From the NCBI GenBank assembly GCA_002298605.1, contig DBKS01000047.1, forward strand, positions 1 through 25,684: a stretch of 25,684 nucleotides of DNA, written 5' to 3'. Positions within the stretch are counted from its first letter, which is position 1. Every line of letters starts with the position of its first letter. The DNA is from Bifidobacterium sp. UBA744 (GTDB taxonomy: Bacteria > Actinomycetota > Actinomycetes > Actinomycetales > Bifidobacteriaceae). Shown in pieces: positions 6,403-15,201 of this stretch. A program made the position numbers and the translations under genes. The notes under the pieces were generated by a model that ran no database searches, was not told where the DNA came from, and saw nothing but the letters and a program-made list of their open reading frames with translations.

Positions 6403-7947
6403 ATGACCGTGAGCAACGAAACCGCGCAGCTCGTCAAGCTGTCTGCCGTCGAGCAGGCTGCCGCCATCAGAAAGGGCGATGTCTCGTCCCGCGAGTTGGT
6501 TGAAGCGCATCTCAATGTCATTGAAGCCGCAGAGCCGTCCATCAAGGCCTTTTTGAAGGTTTCCGGTGACGTGGCCCTGGAGCAGGCCGACGCCTTCGAC
6601 GCCAAGAGCGCCGATGAGAAGGCCGCTCTGCCCGAACTGGCCGGTGTGCCGGTCGCCATCAAGGACATGATCGTCACCAAGGGCATCGAAACCACCGCCG
6701 CTTCCAAGATTCTCGAAGGATGGGTGCCCCCGTATGACGCCACTGTCATCGAGAAGCTCAAGGCCGCCGGCATGCCGATTCTCGGCAAGACCAACCTCGA
6801 CGAATTCGCCCAGGGATCCTCCACCGAGCATTCCGCCTATCAGACCACCCACAACCCGTGGGATACGGAACGCGTGCCGGGCGGCTCCGGCGGCGGTTCG
6901 GCTTCCGCGGTCGCCGCGTTCGAGGCCCCGCTGGCTCTGGGCACCGATACCGGTGGCTCGATTCGCCAGCCCGGCTCGCTGACCGGCACCGTCGGTGTGA
7001 AGCCGACATATGGTGGCGTTTCCCGTTTCGGCGCCATCGCGATGGCCTCCTCACTGGATCAGATCGGCCCGGTTTCCCGTACCGTACTCGATGCCGCCTT
7101 GCTGCAGGAGATCATTGGCGGCAACGATCGCCGCGATTCCACGTCGATCCCCGAAGGACCGCGTCCCATGGCCGCCGCCGCCCGCGAAGGCCTGAAGGGC
7201 GATCTCAAGGGGCTGAAGGTCGGCCTGGTCAAGGAACTCTCCGGCGAGGGGTTCCAGCCCGGCGTCAGCCAGCGCTTCGATGAGGCCGTGGCCAAGCTCA
7301 AGGAGCTGGGCGCCGAGGTCACCGAGGTTTCCTGCCCGCACTTCCCGTACGCGTTGGGCGCCTACTACATCATCATGCCGTCCGAGGTCAGCTCCAATCT
7401 GGCCCGTTACGATGGCATGCGCTACGGCCTGCGCGTGATGCCGCCGGCGGACAAGCCGCAGACCGCCGCCAACATGATGGCCTACACTCGCGAGGCCGGC
7501 TTCGGCGACGAGGTGAAGCGTCGTATCATCTTGGGCACCTACGCGCTGTCCGCCGGCTACTACGACGCGTGGTACGGTTCCGCGCAGAAGGTCCGCACCC
7601 TGATCATCAACGATTTCAAGGCCGCCTTCGAGAAGGTCGACGTGCTGGTGTCTCCGACGTCCCCGTCCACCGCCTTCAAGTTCGGCGAGAAGATGGACGA
7701 CCCCATGGCCATGTACATGAACGACATCGCCACCATTCCGGCCAATCTCGCCGGCGTGCCCGCCATGTCCATTCCGGCCGGCCTGTCCGCGGACGATCTC
7801 AGGCTGCCGGTGGGCATCCAGTTCATCGCGCCGCAGCAGCGTGACGAAGTGATGTACAAGCCCGCCGCCGCCCTCGAGGCCGCTCTTGAGGAGCAGTGGG
7901 GCGGTCCGATTTGGAACGATCTGAAGACTCCGTGGCTCGGCGAGTGA
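6403..7947 (+). CDS. gatA: Asp-tRNA(Asn)/Glu-tRNA(Gln) amidotransferase subunit A
   Basis: 514-residue amidase-signature protein that releases ammonia from glutamine for the amidotransferase. The Ser-cisSer-Lys triad is visible: K87 in AIKDMI, S162 in the GGSGGGSAS loop and nucleophile S186 in TDTGGSIRQPG. Length fits GatA. ATG 6403 was chosen, preceded by AGGAG (6387-6391) at a rather long 11-base spacing. The frame also offers GTG 6391, which overlaps the gatC stop and would add four residues. It is the middle gene of gatCAB, with gatB 37 bp downstream. No internal oddity. Confidence 0.96.
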   Translation: MTVSNETAQLVKLSAVEQAAAIRKGDVSSRELVEAHLNVIEAAEPSIKAFLKVSGDVALEQADAFDAKSADEKAALPELAGVPVAIKDMIVTKGIETTAASKILEGWVPPYDATVIEKLKAAGMPILGKTNLDEFAQGSSTEHSAYQTTHNPWDTERVPGGSGGGSASAVAAFEAPLALGTDTGGSIRQPGSLTGTVGVKPTYGGVSRFGAIAMASSLDQIGPVSRTVLDAALLQEIIGGNDRRDSTSIPEGPRPMAAAAREGLKGDLKGLKVGLVKELSGEGFQPGVSQRFDEAVAKLKELGAEVTEVSCPHFPYALGAYYIIMPSEVSSNLARYDGMRYGLRVMPPADKPQTAANMMAYTREAGFGDEVKRRIILGTYALSAGYYDAWYGSAQKVRTLIINDFKAAFEKVDVLVSPTSPSTAFKFGEKMDDPMAMYMNDIATIPANLAGVPAMSIPAGLSADDLRLPVGIQFIAPQQRDEVMYKPAAALEAALEEQWGGPIWNDLKTPWLGE

Positions 7948-7984
7948 CCGCACAGGAATCGGAACAAGGAATCAAAGGAAGATC

Positions 7985-9484
7985 ATGGCTGAAAAACTCA
8001 TGAAGTACTCCGAGGCCTGCAAGCAGTTCGATCCGGTGATCGGCCTCGAAACCCACGTGGAGCTGTCCACCCGCACCAAGCTGTTCTGCCCCGCCGAAGT
8101 GCATTTCGGCGGCGAACCGAACACCCAGCTCACCCCCGTGAGCCTCGGCCTGCCGGGATCGCTGCCGGTGGTGAACAAAACCGCCGTCGACTACGCGATC
8201 AAGCTGGGTCTCGCCCTGCACTGCGAAATCAACGAGTGGAGCCAGTTCGCGCGCAAGAACTACTTCTACCCGGACATGCCGCGCGATTACCAGATCTCGC
8301 AGTACGACAAGCCCACTAACGGCAACGGCTACCTGGATGTGGAACTGGAGGACGGCACGGTGTTTCGCGTGCCGATCGAACGCGCCCACATCGAGGACGA
8401 CGCCGGCAAGAACACCCATGTGGGTGGCGCCGACGGGCGCATCGAGGGCGCCGATCACTCGCTGGTCGACTACAACCGCGCCGGTGTGCCGCTGATTGAG
8501 ATCGTGACCAAGCCGATCGAGGGGGCGGGCGACCGCGCCCCGGAGATCGCCGGCGCCTATATGCGTGCCATTCGAGACATTGTGCGTGCGCTGAACATCT
8601 CGCATGCTCGCATGGAACAGGGCAATATGCGCGCCGATGTGAACGTTTCGCTGCGTCGTTCGTCCTCCGATCCGTATGGAACCCGTTCCGAAACCAAGAA
8701 CGTGAATTCCTTCCGCGGCATCGAGAAGACCATCCAGTATGAGATCCGTCGCCAGGCCCAGATCCTGTCCGAAGGCGGAGAGATCCTGCAGGAGACCCGC
8801 CACTGGGATGAATCCGCGCAGGCGACCGCCGGCGGTCGCGTGAAGTCCGACGCTGACGACTATCGCTATTTCCCGGATCCGGATCTGGTGATGCTGCACA
8901 TCACCCCGGAGCATGTCGAGGAGATCAAGGCTCAGATGCCGGAGATGCCGCGTGAACGTCGCAACCGCCTCAAGGCGGAATGGCAGCTCACCGACATTCA
9001 GATGCGCGACATTCTCAACGCCGACGCCCTTGATCTGATCGAGGAAACCGTCAAGGCCGGCGCCACCGCCGCGGGTGCCCGTAAGTGGTGGCTGGGCGAA
9101 CTGAGCCGGGAGGCCAACGCCAAGGGCGTTTCGCTGGAGGAGCTGGCCATCACTCCGGCCGACGTGGCCGAAGTCGAGAAACTGATCGCCGATGGCAAGC
9201 TCAATGACAAGCTGGCCAAGCAGACCGTGACCGGCGTGCTGGCCGGCGAGGGCACCCCGTCCGAGGTCGTCGCCAAGCACGGCTACAAGATCGTCTCCGA
9301 CAACGGCGCCATCGAAAAGGCCGTGGACGATGCGCTCGAAGCCAATCCCGATGTGGCCGAGAAGCTGAAGAGCGGCAATATGAAGCCCATGGGTGTGATC
9401 ATCGGCGCCGTGATGAAGGCCACCCGTGGTCAGGCTGACGCCAAGGCCGTCACCAAGGTTGTGATGAGCAAGGTCAGGGGCTGA
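7985..9484 (+). CDS. gatB: Asp-tRNA(Asn)/Glu-tRNA(Gln) amidotransferase subunit B
   Basis: 499 residues, full length for GatB. It binds the mischarged tRNA and uses ATP to activate the carboxylate before amidation with ammonia tunnelled from GatA. The cradle domain opens with the family hallmark VIGLETHVELST (about 18-29), followed by PVSLGLPGSLPVVN, the metal and ATP pocket region (YPDMPRDYQISQYD) and RAGVPLIEIVT. The C-terminal helical and YqeY-like tail ends in GVIIGAVMKATRGQADAKAV. ATG 7985 follows AAAGGAAG at proper spacing. It is the last gene of gatCAB, with a GC-rich hairpin 26 bp after the stop. Confidence 0.97.
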   Translation: MAEKLMKYSEACKQFDPVIGLETHVELSTRTKLFCPAEVHFGGEPNTQLTPVSLGLPGSLPVVNKTAVDYAIKLGLALHCEINEWSQFARKNYFYPDMPRDYQISQYDKPTNGNGYLDVELEDGTVFRVPIERAHIEDDAGKNTHVGGADGRIEGADHSLVDYNRAGVPLIEIVTKPIEGAGDRAPEIAGAYMRAIRDIVRALNISHARMEQGNMRADVNVSLRRSSSDPYGTRSETKNVNSFRGIEKTIQYEIRRQAQILSEGGEILQETRHWDESAQATAGGRVKSDADDYRYFPDPDLVMLHITPEHVEEIKAQMPEMPRERRNRLKAEWQLTDIQMRDILNADALDLIEETVKAGATAAGARKWWLGELSREANAKGVSLEELAITPADVAEVEKLIADGKLNDKLAKQTVTGVLAGEGTPSEVVAKHGYKIVSDNGAIEKAVDDALEANPDVAEKLKSGNMKPMGVIIGAVMKATRGQADAKAVTKVVMSKVRG

Positions 9485-9510
9485 ACGGTCGCTGGTCTCT
9501 GACTGACGGC

Positions 9511-9548
9511 AGGCGGGGCGCGGTTCTGGCATGAACGGCGTCCCGCCT
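9511..9548 (+). terminator. Hairpin after gatB
   Basis: AGGCGGGGCG (9511-9520) pairs with CGTCCCGCCT (9539-9548): ten pairs with one G-T, an 18-base loop, then a short TTTCC. This is likely the end of the gatCAB transcript, though the T-run is weak. Confidence 0.55.
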
Positions 9549-9670
9549 TTCCGTATGGCCGGCCCCGGCTGCCTGTTCCCAGTCGATATTCAGGCGTCTG
9601 CGCTAGAATAGCCTCCGGTTTTACAACGATCCGATACGACAATCAACAATGATTCAGGGGGGAAGTGCGT

Positions 9671-10762
9671 ATGTCGCTAACCAACGAAATCATTCCGAAT
9701 ATCGCCGATTCAAGGGAACTGCCGGCGAGCATCACCGTACCCGGCATTCGTGGCGAAATGGTCACGCTGCGTCCCGTGACTCTTGAGGATCTGCCACGTA
9801 TGGACGAACTTGACGCCTACTACAAAGCCTCCGGCATAACCGGCAAGGATGAGGCGGCGGAACGCGCGGTGGTTCACGCATGGGTCCATCGTTCCGTGGC
9901 GTGGGAACAGGGGCAGACTCCGGCGCAGTCCGGTGTGGGGGACCCCGAGGCTCGTCGCACGATGGCCTGGGCGATGCTCACCAAAGCGGATCATGACGGT
10001 AACGACGAGTCTGATGACGAAGCCGCTGAGAATATGATCGGCATGATTTTCCTCATCGATATTGACGGATGGGGCAAGTCGGCCCGCATTCAGATCGTGC
10101 TTGGTCGCGACTACCGCGGCCGCGGCTACTCGCGCGACGCCATGCCGCGAGTGCTGACCTATGGATTCGCCCCGCAGCCGGCCGGCCTTGGGCTGCATCG
10201 CATCTGGGTGGCCGTGCCCGAAAAGAACACAAGATCCCGTTCGGTGTACCGCTCCTTGGGATTCGTGCCCGAGGGTACGTCGCGCGATGCCCTGTGGGAT
10301 GACGAGAACAACAAATACATGGATCAGATCGTCATGGGCACCCTGGCCGATGAGTACGATCCTGTTGCCTCGTTGGACGCTTTTGGCCTGCATCTGATCA
10401 CCGACAACCCCGGTGTACGTGAGGCGCTGGTGGCGCGTGAGCACTCCCTCGCGATTCAGCAGGGCATCATCGACGCCCTGTCCGATGGCGGGCGGACGGA
10501 GTCGGGCTTCGCCGCCGCGGCCGTCACCGCATCCGGTGATGCCGCGGGCCGTTCCCCCGAACGGTCGGTTGGGGCATCGTCGGACGCCGCTGCGGATGGC
10601 AAGGCCCCGAAGGCGCATCATCGGTCCTCCATGCCCGACGACAACGACGATGGCCGCCCCCAATCGTGGGCCTATGGTTCGGACGGCAAGTCCAAGGCGT
10701 CGAAGCAGGCCTGGTGGCGTAATCTTGGACGCAGCCGGAAGCGTGAGAGCGAGGAGCAATAG
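9671..10762 (+). CDS. GNAT family N-acetyltransferase (RimJ/RimL-like) with disordered tail
   Basis: 363 residues. The N-terminal half is a GNAT fold of the RimJ/RimL group: GEMVTLRPVTLEDLPRMDEL at 28-47, the acetyl-CoA loop RDYRGRGYSRDA (146-157) and the typical final motif EKNTRSRSVYRSLGF (184-198). Such enzymes acetylate ribosomal proteins, small amines or antibiotics; the substrate is not visible here. From about residue 250 the protein becomes a low-complexity Ala/Ser/Asp tail ending in Lys/Arg/Trp-rich sequence, unusual for the family. Start ATG 9671 follows GGGGGGAAG; GTG 9665 is possible. A -10-like TAGAAT sits at 9604-9609. The stop codon shares a base with the following DUF2469 gene, so the two are translationally coupled. 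Confidence 0.85.
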   Translation: MSLTNEIIPNIADSRELPASITVPGIRGEMVTLRPVTLEDLPRMDELDAYYKASGITGKDEAAERAVVHAWVHRSVAWEQGQTPAQSGVGDPEARRTMAWAMLTKADHDGNDESDDEAAENMIGMIFLIDIDGWGKSARIQIVLGRDYRGRGYSRDAMPRVLTYGFAPQPAGLGLHRIWVAVPEKNTRSRSVYRSLGFVPEGTSRDALWDDENNKYMDQIVMGTLADEYDPVASLDAFGLHLITDNPGVREALVAREHSLAIQQGIIDALSDGGRTESGFAAAAVTASGDAAGRSPERSVGASSDAAADGKAPKAHHRSSMPDDNDDGRPQSWAYGSDGKSKASKQAWWRNLGRSRKRESEEQ

Positions 10763-11076
10763 TGAGTGCCGAGGATCTCGACAATTATGAAACCGACGCC
10801 GAGCTCGCCCTGTATCGCGAGTATCGCGACGTCATCAAACTGTTCACCTACGTGGTGGAAACCGAGCGCAGGTTCTATCTGGCCAACAAGGTCGATTTCA
10901 ATGTGCGTTCCGCCGGGCAGGACGTCTATTTCGATGTGCAGCTGACCGACGCCTGGGTGTGGGACGTGTACCGTTCCAGCCGTTTTGTCAAGAACGTGCG
11001 TATCGTTACATTTAAAGATGTGAATGTTGAGGAAGTGCAGCATTCCGATATCGACATCCCCGACAATATGCGTTGA
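10762..11076 (+). CDS. DUF2469 family protein
   Basis: 104 residues, matching in full the short actinobacterial DUF2469 family, which is conserved in mycobacteria and relatives and has no assigned function. It opens with SAEDLDNYETDAELALYREY, followed by VVETERRFYLANKVDF and the core DAWVWDVYRSSRFVKNVRIVTF. The high Trp/Tyr/Arg content and charged helices suggest a small cytoplasmic binding protein, but that is inference. The GTG start overlaps the last base of the upstream acetyltransferase stop (TAG), with GAGGAG five bases before it, so both genes form one translation unit. No terminator is obvious; a 160-bp gap precedes the oxidoreductase. Confidence 0.9.
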   Translation: MSAEDLDNYETDAELALYREYRDVIKLFTYVVETERRFYLANKVDFNVRSAGQDVYFDVQLTDAWVWDVYRSSRFVKNVRIVTFKDVNVEEVQHSDIDIPDNMR

Positions 11077-11198
11077 TGGGCCTTTTCGTCCGCTCGTCTG
11101 TACCTCGGCTTGCACGGTGGCTCGTATGGCATTTCGCGGCGGCCGGTGTGGCATTCGTGTGCATTGGCGTCGTGAAGGTAATGGCTTCGACGGATTCG

Positions 11199-11236
11199 TA
11201 TAGTCTGATGCGGATTCATATTCATCAGGAGGACCA
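11199..11236 (+). promoter_or_regulatory. -10 element and ribosome binding site of the FAD oxidoreductase gene
   Basis: TATAGT at 11199-11204 is a good -10 box, without a clear -35. It predicts a leader of about 25 bases that includes AGGAGG seven bases before ATG 11237. Confidence 0.5.
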
Positions 11237-12826
11237 ATGACTGACAAGCAGTCCGTAGTGATTATCGGCGGCGGCCCGGCCGGTTTGACCGCCGCATGGG
11301 AACTGATCAAGGATGGCGGCGCTGACAAGTACGACGTCACCGTGCTTGAAGAGACCGAGGCGTTCGGCGGCATTTCTCGCACCGTGCACTATAACGGCAA
11401 CCGCATGGACATCGGCGGCCACCGCTTCTTTTCCAAGGACGATCGCATCATGGACTGGTGGAAGAACATTCTGCCGCTGCAGGGCGCGCCGTCCTATGAC
11501 GACAAAAAGCTCGGCCGCCACCATGATTTGGAGCCCGGCGGCCCGGATCCCGAGACCACCGACGAAGTGATGCTGAAGCGTCACCGCGTGTCCCGCATTT
11601 TCTGGAACCACCGCTTCTTCGACTATCCGATTTCGCTGTCGCCCAATACCTTGAAGGCCATGGGCTTCAAACTGACGATGGTGGCCGGTTTCTCGTACCT
11701 CAAGTCCATGGTGCACAAGCTGCCCGAGACGAATCTTGAGAACTTCTACATCAACCGCTTCGGCCGCAAGCTCTATTCGATGTTCTTCGAGGGCTATACC
11801 GAGAAGCTGTGGGGCCGTCACCCCTCCGAGATCTCCGCGGATTGGGGCGCCCAGCGCGTGAAGGGCCTGTCGATTCTGGGCGTGCTCAAGAACGCGTTCG
11901 CGAAGCTTCTGCCCAAGAAGCGTTCCAATGCCGAGGTCGAGACCTCGCTGATCGAGGAATTCTGGTATCCCAAATACGGCCCGGGACAGCTGTGGGAAAC
12001 CGTTGAGAAGAACTGCGTGAACGCCGGCGTCAAGGTCATCACCAACGCCAAGGTCGTTGAAATCGACCAGGCCGAGGGCAGGATCAGCAATGTCGTGTAC
12101 GTCGACAAGGACGGCAACCGTGTGACGCTGAACGGCGACCAGTTCATTTCGTCGATGCCGGTGAAGGATCTGGTCGAGTCGATCGACGCTTCGTCCACCC
12201 CCGCTCCGAAAGACATGACCACCATCGCCGAGGGCCTGCCGTACCGCGACTTTGTGACGGTTGGCCTGCTGGTCAAGCACCTCAAGCTGAAGAACACCAC
12301 CGACATCCCCACCCTCGGCAACCCGCCGATCGTACCGGACTGCTGGATTTATGTACAGGATCCCGGATACAAGTGCGGCCGCATCCAGGTGTTCAACAAC
12401 TGGAGCCCCTATCTGGTCAAGGACGTCGACAACACGGTGTGGATCGGCCTCGAATACTTCTGCGCCGAGGGTGATGATTTCTGGAACCTGAGCGACGAGG
12501 AGGCCACCAAGCTCGCCATCGACGAGCTGACCCGCATGCGCGTGATCAACGGCCCCCAGGATGTGCTCGACTCCCATCGCGAACGCGTGAAGAAGGCGTA
12601 TCCGGCCTACTTCGACACCTATGACCAGATGGATGAGCTGATCGATTACCTCGACGGCTTCGGCAACCTGTACTGCGTCGGCCGCAATGGCCAGCATCGC
12701 TACAACAACATGGACCACTCCATGGCCACCGCCATCGAGGCCGTCGGCAATATCAAGAACGGCAAGACCTCGAAGCAGAACGTGTGGAAGGTCAATACCG
12801 AAAAGTCCTATCACGAGGCGAAATAA
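11237..12826 (+). CDS. NAD(P)/FAD-dependent oxidoreductase, UDP-galactopyranose mutase/amine oxidase superfamily
   Basis: 529 residues. The N-terminus is a Rossmann fold for FAD with GGGPAG (about 10-15) and an acidic strand end (VTVLEETEAFGGISRT). DIGGHRFFSKDDR follows near residue 60, a signature of the UDP-galactopyranose mutase/protoporphyrinogen-oxidase-like group. The C-terminal FAD-ribityl motif is YCVGRNGQHRYNNMDHSMATA. Middle sections are rich in aromatic and Lys residues. Relatives are often found with cell-envelope sugar genes and are often misnamed HemY; no heme or polysaccharide genes lie nearby here, so the substrate is unknown. The start is certain (AGGAGG at good spacing). It stands alone with its own promoter and a strong terminator. 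Confidence 0.85.
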   Translation: MTDKQSVVIIGGGPAGLTAAWELIKDGGADKYDVTVLEETEAFGGISRTVHYNGNRMDIGGHRFFSKDDRIMDWWKNILPLQGAPSYDDKKLGRHHDLEPGGPDPETTDEVMLKRHRVSRIFWNHRFFDYPISLSPNTLKAMGFKLTMVAGFSYLKSMVHKLPETNLENFYINRFGRKLYSMFFEGYTEKLWGRHPSEISADWGAQRVKGLSILGVLKNAFAKLLPKKRSNAEVETSLIEEFWYPKYGPGQLWETVEKNCVNAGVKVITNAKVVEIDQAEGRISNVVYVDKDGNRVTLNGDQFISSMPVKDLVESIDASSTPAPKDMTTIAEGLPYRDFVTVGLLVKHLKLKNTTDIPTLGNPPIVPDCWIYVQDPGYKCGRIQVFNNWSPYLVKDVDNTVWIGLEYFCAEGDDFWNLSDEEATKLAIDELTRMRVINGPQDVLDSHRERVKKAYPAYFDTYDQMDELIDYLDGFGNLYCVGRNGQHRYNNMDHSMATAIEAVGNIKNGKTSKQNVWKVNTEKSYHEAK

Positions 12827-12873
12827 CATCCGATGACGACGTAGCCGTGCGCTCGTACGGCCCGTCCGCCCAG

Positions 12874-12910
12874 GCGGCTATGAGCTGATCTCAGGCTCGT
12901 AGCCGCTTTT
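12874..12910 (+). terminator. Intrinsic terminator after the FAD oxidoreductase gene
   Basis: GCGGCTATGAGC (12874-12885) pairs with GCTCGTAGCCGC (12895-12906): twelve pairs with one T-G, a 9-base loop, followed by TTTT. It separates this gene from rho. Confidence 0.8.
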
Positions 12911-12933
12911 GCATGCTGACGCGATCCGGCCGT

Positions 12934-12962
12934 TTGCATTGGTCGTTATGGCGTTGTATGGT
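12934..12962 (+). promoter_or_regulatory. rho promoter
   Basis: TTGCAT (12934-12939), exactly 17 bp, TATGGT (12957-12962): a good vegetative promoter 25 bp after the preceding terminator. It gives rho a leader of about 120 bases, long enough for the autoregulated attenuation known for rho in other bacteria. Confidence 0.65.
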
Positions 12963-13089
12963 TAACACCGTTCGGTTACGCTGCGCAAGCGTCCGGCGTT
13001 CGAGACGGGTCCCCGTCGAATTCATGCTTATATGCCATATGCCCCGCGTTATGCGTGGTGGGCAGAGGCCAAGGAAAGGCATTATCACT

Positions 13090-15099
13090 GTGGCAACCAG
13101 CCAAAATTTAGAGGATATGAAGCTGCCTGAGCTCAAGGAGCTCGCCAAGCAGATGGGTCTGCGCGGCACATCGACCATGCGCAAACCGGCACTGATAGCC
13201 ACCATTCAGGCCGCCCGTTCCGGAGGCGAGGCGCCCGCCGGCGTCACCGTGCGCGCCCCCAAGACCGATCAGAAGCCCGCCCAGAAGGCTGGGCAGCAGC
13301 CCTCCTCATCTGATGATCTTACCGGTTTTGCCGCCGTCGACGTCAAAGAGGACGAGCATCGCCCCGAGACGTCGAAGTCGACGGAAACCGCCGAGAGCCC
13401 CGCCCGACAGGCCGTTCCCGCCGACAAGGGCGACGATCAGCGCATCGGCGAGAATGAGTCTCGTCGACGTCCGCGCCGCAAGTCCATCGAGTTGGACATC
13501 GATCTGCCCGGCCGCGATGACGACCGGAAGCGTCGCGTGGTTCGCCGCGGCAACAAGCCGCTGGAGGATTCCGGCAAACGCGAGGCCAAGGCGCCGGGCG
13601 ACCTGTTTGAAGTGCTGGGTATTGACGAGGGGCCCGCGCGGCAGTCGCGCAAGGATCATGTCGCCGGCGATGAGCCGCTGCAGCTGCCCCGCCGCCGACG
13701 CCGCAATCAGGATGCCGAGCCGCGCGAGAACGAACACGGCAATGTTCGCGACTTGGATGACATTCTCGCCGCGCTGCCGTCGCGTACAGGCGATGAGGAG
13801 AGCGAGTTCCGCCATGCGCGTCGCGACCGCGCCAACCGCAGCGATCGCGAGGATCGCCGTGAGCGTTCCAACCGTCGTGATCGTCGTGATCGCGAGGATC
13901 GCCGTATTCGCGAGGATCGCGACTACGACCGCGAAGAGTCCTCTTCGCAGTCGGCGCAAGACGACCTGGTCCCGGTGGCCGGCATCGTCGACGTGCTTGA
14001 TTCCTATGCGTTTGTGCGTACTTCCGGCTATCTACCCGGTCCGAACGACGTGTACATTTCGATGGGCCAGGTCAAGAAGTACGGCCTGCGCAAGGGCGAT
14101 GCCGTGCATGGGGCCATTCGCGCGCCGCGCGAGAACGAACGCCGCAACCAGCGTCAGAAGTTCGTGCCGCTGCAGTCCATCGATTCGATTAACGGCATGA
14201 GCGTGGAAGAGGCGCGCAACCGCCCTCAATTCGCCAAGCTCACCCCGCTGTACCCGCAGGAGCGCCTGAAGCAGGAGACCACTGCGAATAAGATCACCGG
14301 TCGCATCATGGATATCGTCTCCCCGATCGGCAAGGGGCAGCGTGGTTTGATCGTCTCCCCCCCGAAGGCCGGCAAGACCATCACGCTGCAGAACATCGCC
14401 AATGCCATCACCACCAACAATCCCGAAGTGCACCTGATGGTGGTGCTGGTGGACGAGCGCCCCGAAGAGGTCACCGACATGGAGCGCACGGTTCAGGGCG
14501 AGGTGATCTCCTCCACTTTCGATCGTCCCGCCTCCGACCACACCACCGTCGCCGAGCTGGCCATTGAGCGCGCGAAGCGTCTGGTGGAACTCGGTCAGGA
14601 TGTTGTGGTGCTGCTTGATTCCATGACCCGTCTGGCCCGCGCGTACAATATCGCCGCGCCGGCTTCCGGGCGCATCCTCTCCGGCGGCGTGGACGCCCAG
14701 GCGCTCTATCCGCCCAAGAAGTTCTTTGGCGCCGCCCGCAACATCGAAAACGGCGGATCCCTGACAATTATCTCGTCCGCGCTGGTGGAAACCGGTTCCA
14801 AGATGGACGAGGTGATCTTCGAGGAGTTCAAGGGAACCGGCAACATGGAGCTGCGTCTTAGCCGCGAGCTGGCGGACAAGCGTCTCTTCCCGGCCATCGA
14901 CATCAACGCGTCCGGTACCCGTCGCGAGGAGCTGATCACTCCGCCCGCCGAATTGGCCGTGATCTACGGGCTGCGTCGCGCGCTGGGCGGTATGGAGCCC
15001 GAGCAGGCGTATCAGACCTTGGTGCCGCGTTTGAAGAAGACCGCAACGAATCGAGACTTCCTCGCAGCCATTACGTCCACGCTGCCGCAAAACAAGTAG
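13090..15099 (+). CDS. rho: Transcription termination factor Rho, long actinobacterial form
   Basis: 669 residues, against 419 for E. coli Rho. The extra length is an N-terminal insert. A SAP-like helical domain (about 10-42, LPELKELAKQMGL) is followed by a disordered region of about 245 residues with a Lys/Arg/Asp-rich tract, densest at about 243-282 where RDR/DRED units repeat. The cold-shock-like RNA-binding domain begins near 291, and the hexameric RecA-like ATPase follows with Walker A PPKAGKT (about 424-430), Walker B VVLVDERPEEV, then DSMTRLARAYN and the Q/R-loop region. Start GTG 13090 follows AAGGAAAGG at a long spacing and directly precedes the SAP-like domain. The frame is open further upstream, to 12913, but that stretch contains the promoter and looks noncoding. 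The basic/acidic insert in relatives helps bind RNA of high GC content. Confidence 0.96.
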   Translation: MATSQNLEDMKLPELKELAKQMGLRGTSTMRKPALIATIQAARSGGEAPAGVTVRAPKTDQKPAQKAGQQPSSSDDLTGFAAVDVKEDEHRPETSKSTETAESPARQAVPADKGDDQRIGENESRRRPRRKSIELDIDLPGRDDDRKRRVVRRGNKPLEDSGKREAKAPGDLFEVLGIDEGPARQSRKDHVAGDEPLQLPRRRRRNQDAEPRENEHGNVRDLDDILAALPSRTGDEESEFRHARRDRANRSDREDRRERSNRRDRRDREDRRIREDRDYDREESSSQSAQDDLVPVAGIVDVLDSYAFVRTSGYLPGPNDVYISMGQVKKYGLRKGDAVHGAIRAPRENERRNQRQKFVPLQSIDSINGMSVEEARNRPQFAKLTPLYPQERLKQETTANKITGRIMDIVSPIGKGQRGLIVSPPKAGKTITLQNIANAITTNNPEVHLMVVLVDERPEEVTDMERTVQGEVISSTFDRPASDHTTVAELAIERAKRLVELGQDVVVLLDSMTRLARAYNIAAPASGRILSGGVDAQALYPPKKFFGAARNIENGGSLTIISSALVETGSKMDEVIFEEFKGTGNMELRLSRELADKRLFPAIDINASGTRREELITPPAELAVIYGLRRALGGMEPEQAYQTLVPRLKKTATNRDFLAAITSTLPQNK

Positions 15100-15156
15100 C
15101 CGGCGTTCAAGTGATTCCGTAGGGTTTCACGGCGAGGGCGAATATGACGCAAACTG

Positions 15157-15186
15157 CGGGTCGGGTTCCGAACGGGAACCGGCCCG
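15157..15186 (+). terminator. GC-rich hairpin between rho and aroQ
   Basis: CGGGTCGGGTTCC (15157-15169) pairs with GGGAACCGGCCCG (15174-15186) with one mismatch and one T-G, loop gaac. It has no T-run and ends four bases before the aroQ -10 box, so it may terminate rho transcripts, control the aroQ promoter, or both. Confidence 0.45.
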
Positions 15187-15189
15187 CGG

Positions 15190-15201
15190 TATCGTAGAGG
15201 C
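15190..15201 (+). promoter_or_regulatory. aroQ -10 element, leaderless type
   Basis: TATCGT (15190-15195) is followed by six bases and ATG 15202. A weak TTCCGA (15166-15171) at 18 bp would be the -35 and would lie inside the hairpin. The mRNA likely starts at the start codon. Confidence 0.45.

Noticed and set aside
7823..9532. Long minus-strand frame opposite gatB
   Set aside because: Antisense shadow of gatB; low-complexity Gly/His/Val product and no ribosome binding site.
11225..12829. Long minus-strand frame opposite the FAD oxidoreductase
   Set aside because: Antisense shadow; its span simply matches that of the real gene and its product has no recognisable domain.
12913..13089. Upstream start for rho at 12913
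   Set aside because: The added stretch contains the TTGCAT-N17-TATGGT promoter and does not resemble the Rho N-terminus; GTG 13090 fits the SAP-like domain.
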